Positions 1 to 6,946 of a stretch of DNA of 14,392 nt are shown here, one piece after another; positions within the stretch are counted from its first letter, which is position 1, and each line of letters opens with the position of its first letter. Origin of the DNA: JABCPO02 sp963546185 (GTDB taxonomy: Bacteria; Bacillota; Clostridia; TANB77; CAG-508); contig CAUULU010000024.1 of the NCBI GenBank assembly GCA_963546185.1, positions 1 to 14,392 of the forward strand, written 5' to 3'. The position numbers and the translations under genes were made by a program. The notes beneath the pieces were generated by a model. That model was not told the origin of the DNA. It saw nothing but the letters and a program-made list of their open reading frames with translations, and ran no database searches.

Positions 1-45
1 CACCGCCAGCGTTTATCCTGAGCCAGGATCAAACTCTCAATTTTT
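1..45 (-). rRNA. rrs: 16S ribosomal RNA, 5' end only (partial)
   Basis: The reverse complement holds the universal 16S 5' motif AGAGTTTGATCCTGGCTCAG, followed by GATAAACGCTGGCGG. The gene starts near base 45 and runs off the left edge of the window. It lies downstream of a strong promoter at 207-235. The exact mature 5' end is set only by analogy with other bacteria. Confidence 0.96.
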
Positions 46-206
46 GTTTAATCTTCTTTTCTCATTCAAACCTTCCGGCTTGTCTTTGCTTTTCCTATTT
101 ATTTTGGACAGTTCTCTGTCCGCTTGGTTTATTTTCTCTAAAGGATATTGTTTATTTTTCAATGTACTGTTTTCATTAAAATACAGTCGCTCTCGACTGT
201 ATATAT
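46..206 (-). promoter_or_regulatory. rRNA operon leader with boxA-like element and two hairpins
   Basis: This is the transcribed leader between the rrn promoter and 16S. A perfect 7-bp inverted repeat (183-189 with 194-200, 4-nt loop) lies at the likely very 5' end of the transcript. A sequence resembling the rrn antitermination boxA, AGTACATTGAAAA on the minus strand, lies at 156-168. A second hairpin, GGACAG/CTGTCC with a TTCT loop, is at 106-121. BoxA elements recruit Nus factors in rrn operons; the assignment here rests on sequence resemblance only. The gene-free stretch 46-358 holds this leader, the promoter and a hairpin at 302-324. Confidence 0.6.
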
Positions 207-235
207 ATAATATATTACTTTCAGTTATATGTCAA
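207..235 (-). promoter_or_regulatory. rRNA operon promoter
   Basis: The minus strand has a perfect -35 TTGACA (230-235), a 17-nt spacer and a -10 TATTAT (207-212). A start near base 200 would place the 183-200 hairpin at the transcript's 5' end. The near-consensus sigma-A structure fits a strong rRNA promoter. No second tandem promoter was seen. Confidence 0.85.
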
Positions 236-301
236 CACTTTTTTGAAACTTTTTAAAGTTTTTTTATCTTTTTAATCAACATATATTTCAAGTATAAATT
301 T

Positions 302-324
302 GAGAGGAATTTAGTATTCCTCTC
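302..324 (-). terminator. Hairpin after rpmA, possible terminator
   Basis: A perfect 9-bp stem (GAGAGGAAT / ATTCCTCTC, 5-nt loop) lies between rpmA and the rrn promoter. On the minus strand only a weak T stretch follows it. The T-rich tract is on the plus-strand side, so intrinsic termination of rplU-rpmA is plausible but not textbook. Confidence 0.55.
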
Positions 325-358
325 ATTATTTTTTATTATTTTTTTACTATATTAATTA

Positions 359-625
359 TTATTTTTCTTCTAGTGTTTCATATACACTTACTTTTTTTCT
401 TGTTCTTCCATAACGTTCGAACTTAACTTGTCCATCTATTAATGCAAATAAAGTGTCATCTTTTCCAATTCCAACATTATTTCCTGGATGGTATTTAGTT
501 CCTCTTTGTCTTATTATTATATTTCCTGCTTTAACATATTGTTTGTCATTTTTCTTAAGACCTAATCTTTTTGATATGCTATCGCGTCCGTTTTTAACGC
601 TACCTTGACCTTTCTTATGTGCCAC
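359..625 (-). CDS. rpmA: 50S ribosomal protein L27
   Basis: L27 is a large-subunit protein whose N-terminal tail reaches toward the peptidyl transferase centre. The 88-residue product begins with the conserved AHKKGQGS block and continues through KNGRDS, RQRGTKYHPGNNVGIGKD and TLFALIDG, all L27 hallmarks. The start is GTG at 623-625, after GAGGTGA. A TAA stop sits immediately before it in the same frame, so the protein cannot carry the cleavable N-terminal extension (ending in a Phe-Phe type site) found in most Bacillota L27. It follows rplU by 35 bp, with no room for prp (ysxB), the gene for the L27-processing protease that usually lies between them. Transcription probably comes from the promoter at 1072-1100. 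Confidence 0.97.
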   Translation of the reverse strand: MAHKKGQGSVKNGRDSISKRLGLKKNDKQYVKAGNIIIRQRGTKYHPGNNVGIGKDDTLFALIDGQVKFERYGRTRKKVSVYETLEEK

Positions 626-660
626 TTAGTTCACCTCTTTCTTTATGATTTTTTTATGTA

Positions 661-975
661 TTATTTTCCTGCTGAAATGTTTGTTATTTCAACTTTAGTA
701 TAATTTTGTCTATGTCCTATAGTTTTTCTGTAATCTTTTTTAGGTTTGTATTTAAATACTTTTATTTTTTCACCTTTTACATGGTCAACTATTTTTCCTT
801 CAACCTTTATACCATCTACATATGGTGTTCCTATTTTTGTTTCTTTATCAGATACAAGTAACACTTTGTCAAATGTAACTTTTTTTCCTTTTTCTGCGTC
901 TAACTTTTCAAAGTATACTATACTACCTTTTTCTACTTTATATTGTTTTCCACATGCTTCTATAATTGCGTACAT
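661..975 (-). CDS. rplU: 50S ribosomal protein L21
   Basis: L21 is a structural protein of the large ribosomal subunit that binds 23S rRNA. The 104-residue product starts MYAIIEACGKQYKVEKG and ends with the family's KKDYRKTIGHRQNYTKV block. The longer frame opening at 990 is rejected as the start, because its first codons contain the GGAGG ribosome binding site that serves the ATG at 973-975 with about 9 nt spacing. It is the first gene of a two-gene unit with rpmA. The promoter at 1072-1100 leaves a leader of about 90 nt. Autoregulatory L21 leader RNAs exist in Bacillota; I could not recognise one with confidence here. Confidence 0.97.
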   Translation of the reverse strand: MYAIIEACGKQYKVEKGSIVYFEKLDAEKGKKVTFDKVLLVSDKETKIGTPYVDGIKVEGKIVDHVKGEKIKVFKYKPKKDYRKTIGHRQNYTKVEITNISAGK

Positions 976-1071
976 CGCAAATTCCTCCATTTCGTAATAC
1001 TCGCTAACCGTTAATTTAAGGTACTTTATTTAAAAAGATTTCTAACCTTGATTAAGCAGTTTACATATGAC

Positions 1072-1100
1072 ATTATATAGCAAAAAAGTGTATATGTCAA
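1072..1100 (-). promoter_or_regulatory. rplU-rpmA promoter overlapping the tuf terminator
   Basis: The minus strand has a fully consensus pair: TTGACA at 1095-1100, a 17-nt spacer and TATAAT at 1072-1077. Its -35 box and most of the spacer are the 3' arm and T-tract of the terminator that ends the str operon. It drives rplU and rpmA. Confidence 0.85.
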
Positions 1101-1122
1101 TAAAATTGATTATACACTTTTT
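1082..1122 (-). terminator. Intrinsic terminator after tuf
   Basis: The arms at 1111-1122 and 1082-1094 pair over 12 bp (AAAAAGTGTATA with TATACACTTTTT). The stem extends further through a short TCAA/TTGA pairing, and a T-run follows on the minus strand. It lies 36 bp past the tuf stop codon and ends the str operon. Confidence 0.85.
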
Positions 1123-1157
1123 ACTTTTAAATATTTTTATTCATTATATTTTTTCAA

Positions 1158-2360
1158 TTATTTTATTATTGAAGAAACTATACCTGAACCAACTGTTCTA
1201 CCACCTTCACGGATAGCGAATCTTGATCCTTCTTCAACAGCTATTGGAGTTATAAGTTCGATTGTCATCTTAACATTATCCCCTGGCATAACCATTTCTG
1301 TTCCTTCTGGTAATTCAATTATACCTGTAACATCAGTTGTTCTAAAGAAGAATTGTGGTCTATATCCTTTAAAGAATGGAGTATGTCTTCCACCTTCGTC
1401 TTTTGTTAGAACGTAAACTTCTGCTGTAAATTTAGTGTGTGGATTAATTGTTCCTGGTTTAGCAATAACTTGTCCTCTTTCGATATCAGTCTTGTTTATA
1501 CCTCTTAATAATAATCCTGCATTATCTCCAGCTTCTGCTGAATCTAATAATTTTCTAAACATTTCTATACCTGTAACAACAGTTTTCTTTCTTTCTGTAG
1601 TTAATCCAACGATTTCTACTTCTTCATTTAGTTTGATTTCTCCTCTTTCTACTTTACCTGTAGCAACTGTTCCTCTACCTGTGATTGAGAATATATCTTC
1701 TATAGGCATTAAGAATGGTTTATCAGTAGTTCTTTCTGGAGTTGGTATGTATGAATCTATAGCTGCAACTAATTCTTTCATTGGTGCATATACTGGATCA
1801 TTTGGATCTGTTGATGTAGATTCTAATACTTTTAATGAAGAACCTTTAACGATTGGAATATCATTTCCTGGGAAATCGTATTCGCTTAATAAGTCTCTAA
1901 CTTCCATTTCTACTAATTCTAATAATTCTGGATCATCAACCATATCTGTTTTGTTTAAGTAAACAACTATGAATTTAACCCCAACTTGTCTTGCAAGTAG
2001 TATGTGTTCTCTTGTTTGAGGCATTGGTCCATCAGCTGCTGAAACAACTAATATTGCCCCATCCATTTGTGCTGCACCAGTTATCATGTTTTTAACGTAG
2101 TCAGCGTGTCCTGGACAGTCAACGTGTGCGTAGTGTCTAGTTTCTGATTCATATTCAACGTGAGCAGTATTAATTGTAATACCTCTTTCTCTTTCTTCTG
2201 GTGCTCCGTCTATTTGGTCATAAGCTTCAAATTTAGCTTGTCCTAATAAACTTAAGTATTTTGTTATCGCTGCAGTTGTAGTAGTTTTACCGTGGTCAAC
2301 GTGCCCGATTGTTCCTATATTAACATGTGGTTTTGTTCTTTCAAATTTTTCTTTTGCCAT
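1158..2360 (-). CDS. tuf: Translation elongation factor EF-Tu
   Basis: EF-Tu is the GTPase that delivers aminoacyl-tRNA to the ribosomal A site. The 400-residue protein has the P-loop GHVDHGKT near residue 20, the switch II DCPGH motif near 82, and NKTD near 137, where Thr replaces the more usual Cys. The effector-loop region ERERGITI is also present. Beta-barrel domains 2 and 3 follow, including GRGTVATG and the C-terminal GGRTVGSG. The length is normal. The ATG follows an AGGAGGG site. It is the last gene of rpsL-rpsG-fusA-tuf, 136 bp after fusA, with a hairpin in that gap and an intrinsic terminator behind. There are no in-frame CGG codons. Confidence 0.99.
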   Translation of the reverse strand: MAKEKFERTKPHVNIGTIGHVDHGKTTTTAAITKYLSLLGQAKFEAYDQIDGAPEERERGITINTAHVEYESETRHYAHVDCPGHADYVKNMITGAAQMDGAILVVSAADGPMPQTREHILLARQVGVKFIVVYLNKTDMVDDPELLELVEMEVRDLLSEYDFPGNDIPIVKGSSLKVLESTSTDPNDPVYAPMKELVAAIDSYIPTPERTTDKPFLMPIEDIFSITGRGTVATGKVERGEIKLNEEVEIVGLTTERKKTVVTGIEMFRKLLDSAEAGDNAGLLLRGINKTDIERGQVIAKPGTINPHTKFTAEVYVLTKDEGGRHTPFFKGYRPQFFFRTTDVTGIIELPEGTEMVMPGDNVKMTIELITPIAVEEGSRFAIREGGRTVGSGIVSSIIK

Positions 2361-2424
2361 GTTATTTTTCCCTCCTAATTATATTTTATAAACTTATTTT
2401 ATATTATTTTGCATATATTTGCAA

Positions 2425-2462
2425 GTGCCTTTTTACCTTTTATAAAAGTTAGCATAAGGCAC
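2425..2462 (-). promoter_or_regulatory. Hairpin in the fusA-tuf intergenic region
   Basis: A 7-bp outer stem (GTGCCTT 2425-2431 with AAGGCAC 2456-2462) encloses an inner CTTTTATAAAAG palindrome. No T-tract follows on the minus strand, so it is unlikely to be a terminator. It could be a processing or mRNA-stability element that helps tuf exceed fusA in expression. A weak promoter-like TTGCAA-17-TAAAAT lies just downstream. This interpretation is inference. Confidence 0.4.
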
Positions 2463-2496
2463 ATTACATATATATTCTTTTTTATTTATCTAAATA

Positions 2497-4572
2497 CTAT
2501 TTTTGCTTTGATGCTACAATTGTATCTAATATATTTCTTGGAACTTCTTCATAATGTGATGGTTCCATTGCATATGTTCCTCTACCTTGTGTCTTAGAAC
2601 GAAGTGTTGTTGCATATCCAAACATTTCTGATAGTGGAATAAATCCTTTTATTATTTGTATTCCTGTTTGTGCTTCTACTCCTTCCATTCTACCACGTCT
2701 TGAGTTCATATCACCTATAACATCTCCAACATATTCTTCTGGTACTGTTATTTCAACTCTCATTATAGGTTCTAATATTACTGGATTTGCTTTTTTAGCT
2801 CCATCTTTAAATGCCATTGATCCTGCTATTTTGAAAGCCATTTCTGATGAGTCAACATCATGGAATGATCCATCAAATAGTGTTGCTTTAAAGTCTATTA
2901 CTGGATATCCAGCAAGTACACCTGATAATGATGCTTCTTTTATACCTTCTTCTACTGGTTTGATGTATTCTTTTGGTATTACACCACCAACGATTTTGTT
3001 TTCAAACTTGAATCCTTCACCTGGTTCTAATGGTTGTAATTTTAACCATACGTGACCATATTGTCCTCTACCACCTGATTGTCTTACAAATTTACCTTCA
3101 ATTTCAACTTCTTTTCTTATTGTTTCTTTGTATGCAACTTGTGGTTTACCTACTGTACAGTCTACGTTAAATTCATCTTTTAATCTACTTACAATTATTT
3201 CTAAGTGTAATTCACCCATACCTGCAATAACAACTTGTCCTGTTTCTGCGTTTGTATAGATTTTGAATGTTGGATCTTCTTCTGATAGTTTAGCTAATGC
3301 TATACCCATTTTTTCTTGTGCATCTTTATCTTTTGGTTCTATCGCAACATCAATAACCGGTTCTGGGAATTCCATGTTTTCTAATATTATTGGATTTTCA
3401 ATATCTGATAATGTATCCCCTGTTGTTACATCTTTGAATCCTATTGCTGCTGCTATATCTCCTGCTAATACTTCTTTTAATTCAGTTCTCTTATTAGCAT
3501 GCATTTGAAGTATTCTTCCAACTCTTTCTTTTTTGTTTTTTGTTGCATTTAATACATATGAACCTGATTCTAATGTACCTGAATATACTCTAAAGAAGCA
3601 TAATCTTCCTACATATGGATCTGTTGCAATCTTAAATGCAAGTGCTGAGAATGGTGCATCATCTGATGTTTCTCTTTCCATTTCATTTCCATCTTCATCT
3701 GTACCTTTTACATGGTCAATATCAAGTGGTGATGGTAAATATTCTACTATATTATCTAATAATAATTGTAGCCCTTTATTCTTATATGCTGATCCACAAC
3801 ATACAAGTGTTGCATTATTACTTAATGTAGCTGTTCTTAATCCTTTTCTTATTTCAGTTTCAGTTAATTCTTCTCCATCTAAGTATTTCATCATTAATTC
3901 ATCATCTTGTTCTGCTGCTGTTTCAACCATTTTAGCTCTGTATTCATTAGCTTTTTCTACTAAATCTGCTGGTATTTCTTTTTCTTCTATTACTTTACCT
4001 TCTTCATCTTTGTAGTATAATGCTTTCATTGTTATTAAATCTACCACACCTTCAAATGTTTCTGATGCTCCTATTGGAATTTGTATTGCTACTGGATTAC
4101 AGTGTAATCTTCTATCTAATTGTGCTAAACAATTATAGAAGTCTGCTCCCATCATATCCATTTTGTTTACAAATACCATTCTTGGTACTTTGTATTTGTC
4201 TGCTTGTCTCCAAACAGTTTCTGATTGTGGTTGTACTGCATCTTTTGAAGATAATATACATACTGCTCCATCTAATACTCTTAAAGATCTTTCAACTTCT
4301 ACTGTAAAGTCAACGTGTCCTGGTGTATCTATAATGTTTATCTTATGATTTTTCCATGTACATGTTGTTGCAGCAGATGTTATTGTAATCCCTCTTTCTT
4401 GTTCATCTTTCATCCAGTCCATTTGTGATGCACCATCATGTGTTTCACCTATTTTATGGATTTTTCCTGAATAGAAAAGTATTCTTTCTGTTACAGTTGT
4501 TTTTCCTGCGTCAATGTGAGCCATTATTCCTATGTTTCTTAACTTATTTAATGGAACTTCTCTTTTTGCCAT
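2497..4572 (-). CDS. fusA: Translation elongation factor EF-G
   Basis: EF-G is the GTPase that drives ribosomal translocation and, with RRF, subunit recycling. The 691-residue protein shows the P-loop AHIDAGKTT near residue 17, ERGITI, DTPGHVDF near 82 and NKMDMMGADF near 136. Domain IV follows, with GRGQYGHV, and the C-terminal domain V contains GDVIGDMNSRRG. The length is standard. The ATG lies behind an AAGGGG site, 35 bp after rpsG, as the third gene of the str operon. Codon use favours AGA for Arg, and no CGG is in frame. Confidence 0.99.
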   Translation of the reverse strand: MAKREVPLNKLRNIGIMAHIDAGKTTVTERILFYSGKIHKIGETHDGASQMDWMKDEQERGITITSAATTCTWKNHKINIIDTPGHVDFTVEVERSLRVLDGAVCILSSKDAVQPQSETVWRQADKYKVPRMVFVNKMDMMGADFYNCLAQLDRRLHCNPVAIQIPIGASETFEGVVDLITMKALYYKDEEGKVIEEKEIPADLVEKANEYRAKMVETAAEQDDELMMKYLDGEELTETEIRKGLRTATLSNNATLVCCGSAYKNKGLQLLLDNIVEYLPSPLDIDHVKGTDEDGNEMERETSDDAPFSALAFKIATDPYVGRLCFFRVYSGTLESGSYVLNATKNKKERVGRILQMHANKRTELKEVLAGDIAAAIGFKDVTTGDTLSDIENPIILENMEFPEPVIDVAIEPKDKDAQEKMGIALAKLSEEDPTFKIYTNAETGQVVIAGMGELHLEIIVSRLKDEFNVDCTVGKPQVAYKETIRKEVEIEGKFVRQSGGRGQYGHVWLKLQPLEPGEGFKFENKIVGGVIPKEYIKPVEEGIKEASLSGVLAGYPVIDFKATLFDGSFHDVDSSEMAFKIAGSMAFKDGAKKANPVILEPIMRVEITVPEEYVGDVIGDMNSRRGRMEGVEAQTGIQIIKGFIPLSEMFGYATTLRSKTQGRGTYAMEPSHYEEVPRNILDTIVASKQK

Positions 4573-4607
4573 AAATTTTCCCCTTCTAAACTTTTTTAAA
4601 GTCTATA

Positions 4608-5078
4608 TTAATATCTGTAATGCGCGAATGCTTTGTTAGCTTCTGCCATTTTGTGTACTTCTTCTTTTTTCTTGTGTGCTCCACCATTTTGGTTTAATGC
4701 ATCCATTATTTCTCCTGCAAGTTTGTCAGCCATAGTTTTTTCATGTCTTTTTCTTGCATATCCTACTAGCCATCTTAATCCTAGTGTTTGTCTTCTGTCT
4801 GCTCTTATTTCTAATGGAACTTGGTATGTTGCCCCACCTATTCTTCTTGCTTTAACTTCTAGAACAGGTTTGATGTTTTCTAATGCTTCTTCAAATAGTT
4901 CTAATGCTGGTCTTTCTAATTTCTCTTCGATTATAGAAAATGCAGTATATACTATTTTTTGTGCAACTGTTTTCTTTCCATCTAGCATTACAGTATTTAC
5001 TAATTTAGTAACTAATTTACTATCAAATTTAGGATCTGCTAATACTTCTCTTTTTGCTATATGTCCTTTTCTTGGCAC
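4608..5078 (-). CDS. rpsG: 30S ribosomal protein S7
   Basis: S7 is a primary 16S rRNA-binding protein that nucleates assembly of the small-subunit head. The 156-residue product begins MPRKGHIAKREVLADPKF and holds the family's GGATYQVPLEI and RRQTLGLRWLV blocks; the length is typical. The start is GTG (5076-5078) behind a strong AAGGAGGG site. It is the second gene of the str operon, 135 bp after rpsL and 35 bp before fusA. S7 is the operon's translational repressor in E. coli; nothing here shows whether that holds in this organism. Confidence 0.98.
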   Translation of the reverse strand: MPRKGHIAKREVLADPKFDSKLVTKLVNTVMLDGKKTVAQKIVYTAFSIIEEKLERPALELFEEALENIKPVLEVKARRIGGATYQVPLEIRADRRQTLGLRWLVGYARKRHEKTMADKLAGEIMDALNQNGGAHKKKEEVHKMAEANKAFAHYRY

Positions 5079-5118
5079 TTTTCTTCCCTCCTTATTTTAT
5101 TTTAATTTTTAATAAGCA

Positions 5119-5139
5119 TTTTTAAGAATTTCTTAAAAA
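5119..5139 (-). promoter_or_regulatory. AT-rich palindrome in the rpsL-rpsG gap
   Basis: TTTTTAAGAA at 5119-5128 and TTCTTAAAAA at 5130-5139 form a near-perfect inverted repeat in the 135-bp gap. It lacks GC pairs and a T-tract on the minus strand, so a terminator is unlikely. It could be a processing site or the seat of S7 feedback binding; this is speculative. Confidence 0.3.
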
Positions 5140-5213
5140 GGTACTCTAAAAAAATTATTCTTTTTCCAGTATGTGCATATAATTTATAAAATTATTGGCA
5201 CCAACTGATTATA

Positions 5214-5627
5214 TTATTTCTTTGGTTTTTTCGCACCATATTTTGATCTACCTTGTTGTCTGTTGTTTACTCCTGCTGTATCTAGAGTACCACGAACAAT
5301 ATGATATCTAACCCCTGGTAAGTCTTTTACTCTTCCACCTCTTATCATAACAACGCTGTGTTCTTGTAAGTTGTGTCCTTCACCTGGAATATATGCTGTT
5401 ACTTCATAACCATTAGATAATCTTACCCTTGCAACTTTTCTTAAAGCTGAGTTAGGTTTTTTAGGTGTTACAGTCTTAACTACTGTACAAACTCCTCTTT
5501 TGAATGGAGAACGATTATTTGTGTGTCTCTTTATCTTTGAGTCATAACCCTTTGCTAATGCTGGTGTCTTAGACTTTGCTTTAGAAGTTTTTCTACCTTT
5601 TCTTACTAATTGATTAATAGTTGGCAT
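5214..5627 (-). CDS. rpsL: 30S ribosomal protein S12
   Basis: S12 lies at the decoding centre and controls translational accuracy. The 137-residue product opens MPTINQLVRKGRK and has TPKKPNSALRK, PGEGHNLQEHS and GRVKDLPGVRYH. Lysine is kept at the two classical streptomycin-resistance positions (in TPKKPNS and VKDLPG), so the allele looks wild type. The ATG follows AGGAGG. It is the first gene of the str operon, with a promoter candidate at 5679-5707. Its place at the decoding centre makes it worth comparing in a genome that appears to frameshift systematically, but nothing unusual is visible. Confidence 0.98.
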   Translation of the reverse strand: MPTINQLVRKGRKTSKAKSKTPALAKGYDSKIKRHTNNRSPFKRGVCTVVKTVTPKKPNSALRKVARVRLSNGYEVTAYIPGEGHNLQEHSVVMIRGGRVKDLPGVRYHIVRGTLDTAGVNNRQQGRSKYGAKKPKK

Positions 5628-5678
5628 TCTTTTTCCTCCTTCTTCATAAACTATTATACCTATAGCATAACATTATAT

Positions 5679-5707
5679 ATTTTATCATTAATTACTTTTT
5701 TTGTAAA
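5679..5707 (-). promoter_or_regulatory. Candidate str operon promoter
   Basis: The minus strand reads TTTACA (5702-5707), a 17-nt spacer and TAAAAT (5679-5684), about 50 bp upstream of rpsL. A second TATAAT lies at 5653-5658 but lacks a matching -35. Confidence 0.6.
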
Positions 5708-5779
5708 CATGAAAAAAACAATAATCTCATACATAAATATACAAATATATTATACCATAAAATACCATTTAAAACACAA

Positions 5780-5820
5780 AAAAAGACCTTAAAAACAAAA
5801 CTTGTCTTTAAGATCTTTTT
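5780..5820 (-). terminator. Bidirectional intrinsic terminator after the small-gene cassette
   Basis: Arms 5780-5798 and 5802-5820 pair over 19 positions with two mismatches that become G-U pairs in the minus-strand RNA. A 3-nt loop separates them, and a T-run follows on the minus strand. It ends the unit holding the 86-aa gene and insulates the str operon promoter. Confidence 0.88.
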
Positions 5821-5828
5821 TTACCACT

Positions 5829-6089
5829 TTATTTCTTTATCCCATAATTTATTTTTACATAATTCAGTAGTACAACATCAAATACTTCTTCTTGTTTGTA
5901 CCATTTAGGATCATATCCTCTCTTTGTTAACTTCATAACGGGGAATAGCTCTTTATTATTCACGGTATCTGGTAGATACTCTATATCTACCTTTGCCAAT
6001 TCCGGATCTATTTTATCCCGTAATTCTTCTATTTCTTTGGCTTTTTTAGTGTCTTTTATAACTTTAAATTCTATTAAATCCACTTTCAT
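5829..6089 (-). CDS. Hypothetical protein, 86 aa, second accessory cassette
   Basis: I do not recognise this protein. It is soluble and charged, with a mixed N-terminal strand (KVDLIEFKVI), a Lys/Glu-rich helix and a C-terminal part with KLTKRGYDPKWYKQEE. The ATG at 6087-6089 is chosen over the longer frame from 6170 because AAGGAG precedes it by 6 nt and the longer version would overlap the upstream small gene. Its codons differ from the core genes: it uses CGG, CCG, CCC and ACC. One in-frame CGG (6018-6020), followed by G, reads normally as Arg. Shifting at it would hit a stop within four codons. This points to a transferred gene, or to a shift rule limited to CGGA. It ends 9 bp before an intrinsic terminator. 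Confidence 0.8.
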   Translation of the reverse strand: MKVDLIEFKVIKDTKKAKEIEELRDKIDPELAKVDIEYLPDTVNNKELFPVMKLTKRGYDPKWYKQEEVFDVVLLNYVKINYGIKK

Positions 6090-6120
6090 ATTTTTCTCCT
6101 TTATATAATATATTATTTTT

Positions 6121-6255
6121 TTATTTGTAAATAATATACTGCGTATTGTTTTGAAAATTATATTTTTCAATTTTTCTTCTTATTTCTTCCTCTTTTGCCT
6201 CTGAATTTAGTTCTAGAAGATCTCTTGCCTCTTCTAAAGTTATATATTTAGCCAT
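6121..6255 (-). CDS. Small hypothetical protein, 44 aa
   Basis: I do not recognise this protein. The short frame starts ATG (6253-6255) behind an excellent GGAGGTG site with 6 nt spacing and encodes MAKYITLEEARDLLELNS, a predicted helix rich in Glu and Arg, and a Tyr/Ile tail. It is first in a two-gene unit with the 86-aa gene, 31 bp apart, from the promoter at 6313-6341. Size and charge would suit a small regulator or a partner of its neighbour, but no function is supported. Confidence 0.72.
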   Translation of the reverse strand: MAKYITLEEARDLLELNSEAKEEEIRRKIEKYNFQNNTQYIIYK

Positions 6256-6312
6256 AAAAATCACCTCCTTAATTTCTAAATTTAAAAATTAATTATTTTT
6301 AATCTCATATAT

Positions 6313-6341
6313 ATGTTAACATAATTCAAGATATTTGTAAA
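6313..6341 (-). promoter_or_regulatory. Promoter of the second small-gene cassette
   Basis: The minus strand has TTTACA (6336-6341), a 17-nt spacer and TAACAT (6313-6318), between the terminator of the preceding cassette and the 44-aa gene. The -10 is imperfect. Confidence 0.55.
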
Positions 6342-6361
6342 CACATTTTATTACTAATACA

Positions 6362-6399
6362 AAAAAAGCTCTAAAACCCATTGGTTCTTAAAGCTTTTT
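6362..6399 (-). terminator. Bidirectional terminator after the glutaredoxin-like gene
   Basis: A stem of about 15 bp, with one bulge and one mismatch, joins 6363-6378 to 6383-6399 around a 4-nt loop. It carries an A-tract on one side and a T-tract on the other, so it can act on both strands. It closes the first accessory cassette 11 bp past the gene. Confidence 0.85.
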
Positions 6400-6409
6400 C
6401 TTTTATATC

Positions 6410-6793
6410 TTATTTAAAGTATTCCAAGTTAGATGCAAGATATTCCCCTGCATCCTTCCCAAAAACAAACTCCACTTTTTCTCCTGCTTTAAGTTCTAAT
6501 ACAGGAAAAGAAGATATATTATTTTTTTGTAAATATGATATATGTTTTTCTTGTGCTTCAACAATCTCTATTCGCAATCTTTGCGAATTTATCAAGGATT
6601 TTAAAAACATACAATTTGTACAATTTTTAGTTGTATATAGCTTGTACTCAGTTTCAACTGAATACTGAGTACCATTTTTTTTGTTATAACAATTTAATGC
6701 ATTTTCTATTTCTAGAATGCTATTACAACATAAACACTTACCAGTTAATTGAACCGCTTTTTCTATTGGAATTTTAGAATATGTTTTTTCCAT
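6410..6793 (-). CDS. Glutaredoxin/thioredoxin-fold protein with N-terminal Cys cluster
   Basis: The 127-residue protein has a C-terminal half like a small glutaredoxin or NrdH. It shows a strand then YTTKNCTNC, with a CxxC pair at about Cys58 and Cys61, a following helix, the cis-proline strand ISSFPVLEL (Pro97) and a terminal helix with GKDAGEYLASNL. A separate Cys cluster, CLCC at 20-23 plus Cys35, lies in the N-terminal half and might bind metal. I infer a dithiol reductase or redox-sensing role; the partner is unknown. It is third in a cassette after two tiny genes, 9 bp behind the 47-aa gene, whose stop overlaps the GAGGAG ribosome site. It uses the Arg codon CGA (6572-6574), which I did not see in the core genes, suggesting transfer. 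Confidence 0.72.
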   Translation of the reverse strand: MEKTYSKIPIEKAVQLTGKCLCCNSILEIENALNCYNKKNGTQYSVETEYKLYTTKNCTNCMFLKSLINSQRLRIEIVEAQEKHISYLQKNNISSFPVLELKAGEKVEFVFGKDAGEYLASNLEYFK

Positions 6794-6802
6794 GCAAAAT
6801 CA

Positions 6803-6946
6803 CTACTCCTCTATCAAGATAATTTTTATCTCATTTTTCTTGTTGTATTCCTTTAAAGCTTCTATTACTTGCTTAACACTGTACTGATATTTCGGCATTC
6901 CTAATAATTGCCGAATTTCATTTAAGTTCATATACTCCTCAGTCAT
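6803..6946 (-). CDS. Small hypothetical protein, 47 aa
   Basis: I do not recognise this protein. It begins MTEEYMNLNEIRQLLGMP, then has a Tyr/Lys helix and ends EIKIILIEE, so a helical core with a short terminal strand. The start overlaps the end of the 54-aa gene by 8 bp, suggesting translational coupling. It has an in-frame CGG at 6911-6913, followed by C, which must be read as Arg for the frame to continue; a +1 shift there reaches TAG almost at once. It is therefore an informative control for the CGG observation. The context is the first accessory cassette. Confidence 0.7.
   Translation of the reverse strand: MTEEYMNLNEIRQLLGMPKYQYSVKQVIEALKEYNKKNEIKIILIEE

Noticed and set aside
44..256. 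Open frames on the plus strand, including this one in the rRNA leader and those opposite tuf, fusA, rpsG and tex
   Set aside because: They lie opposite recognised genes or in the rrn leader, lack ribosome sites and show only composition-driven hydrophobic residues.
661..990. Start of rplU at 990
   Set aside because: Those codons contain the ribosome binding site for the internal ATG, which gives the standard MYAII L21 start and length.
5829..6170. Longer start for the 86-aa gene at 6170
   Set aside because: It would overlap the well-supported 44-aa gene, and the ATG at 6087-6089 has its own AAGGAG at good spacing.
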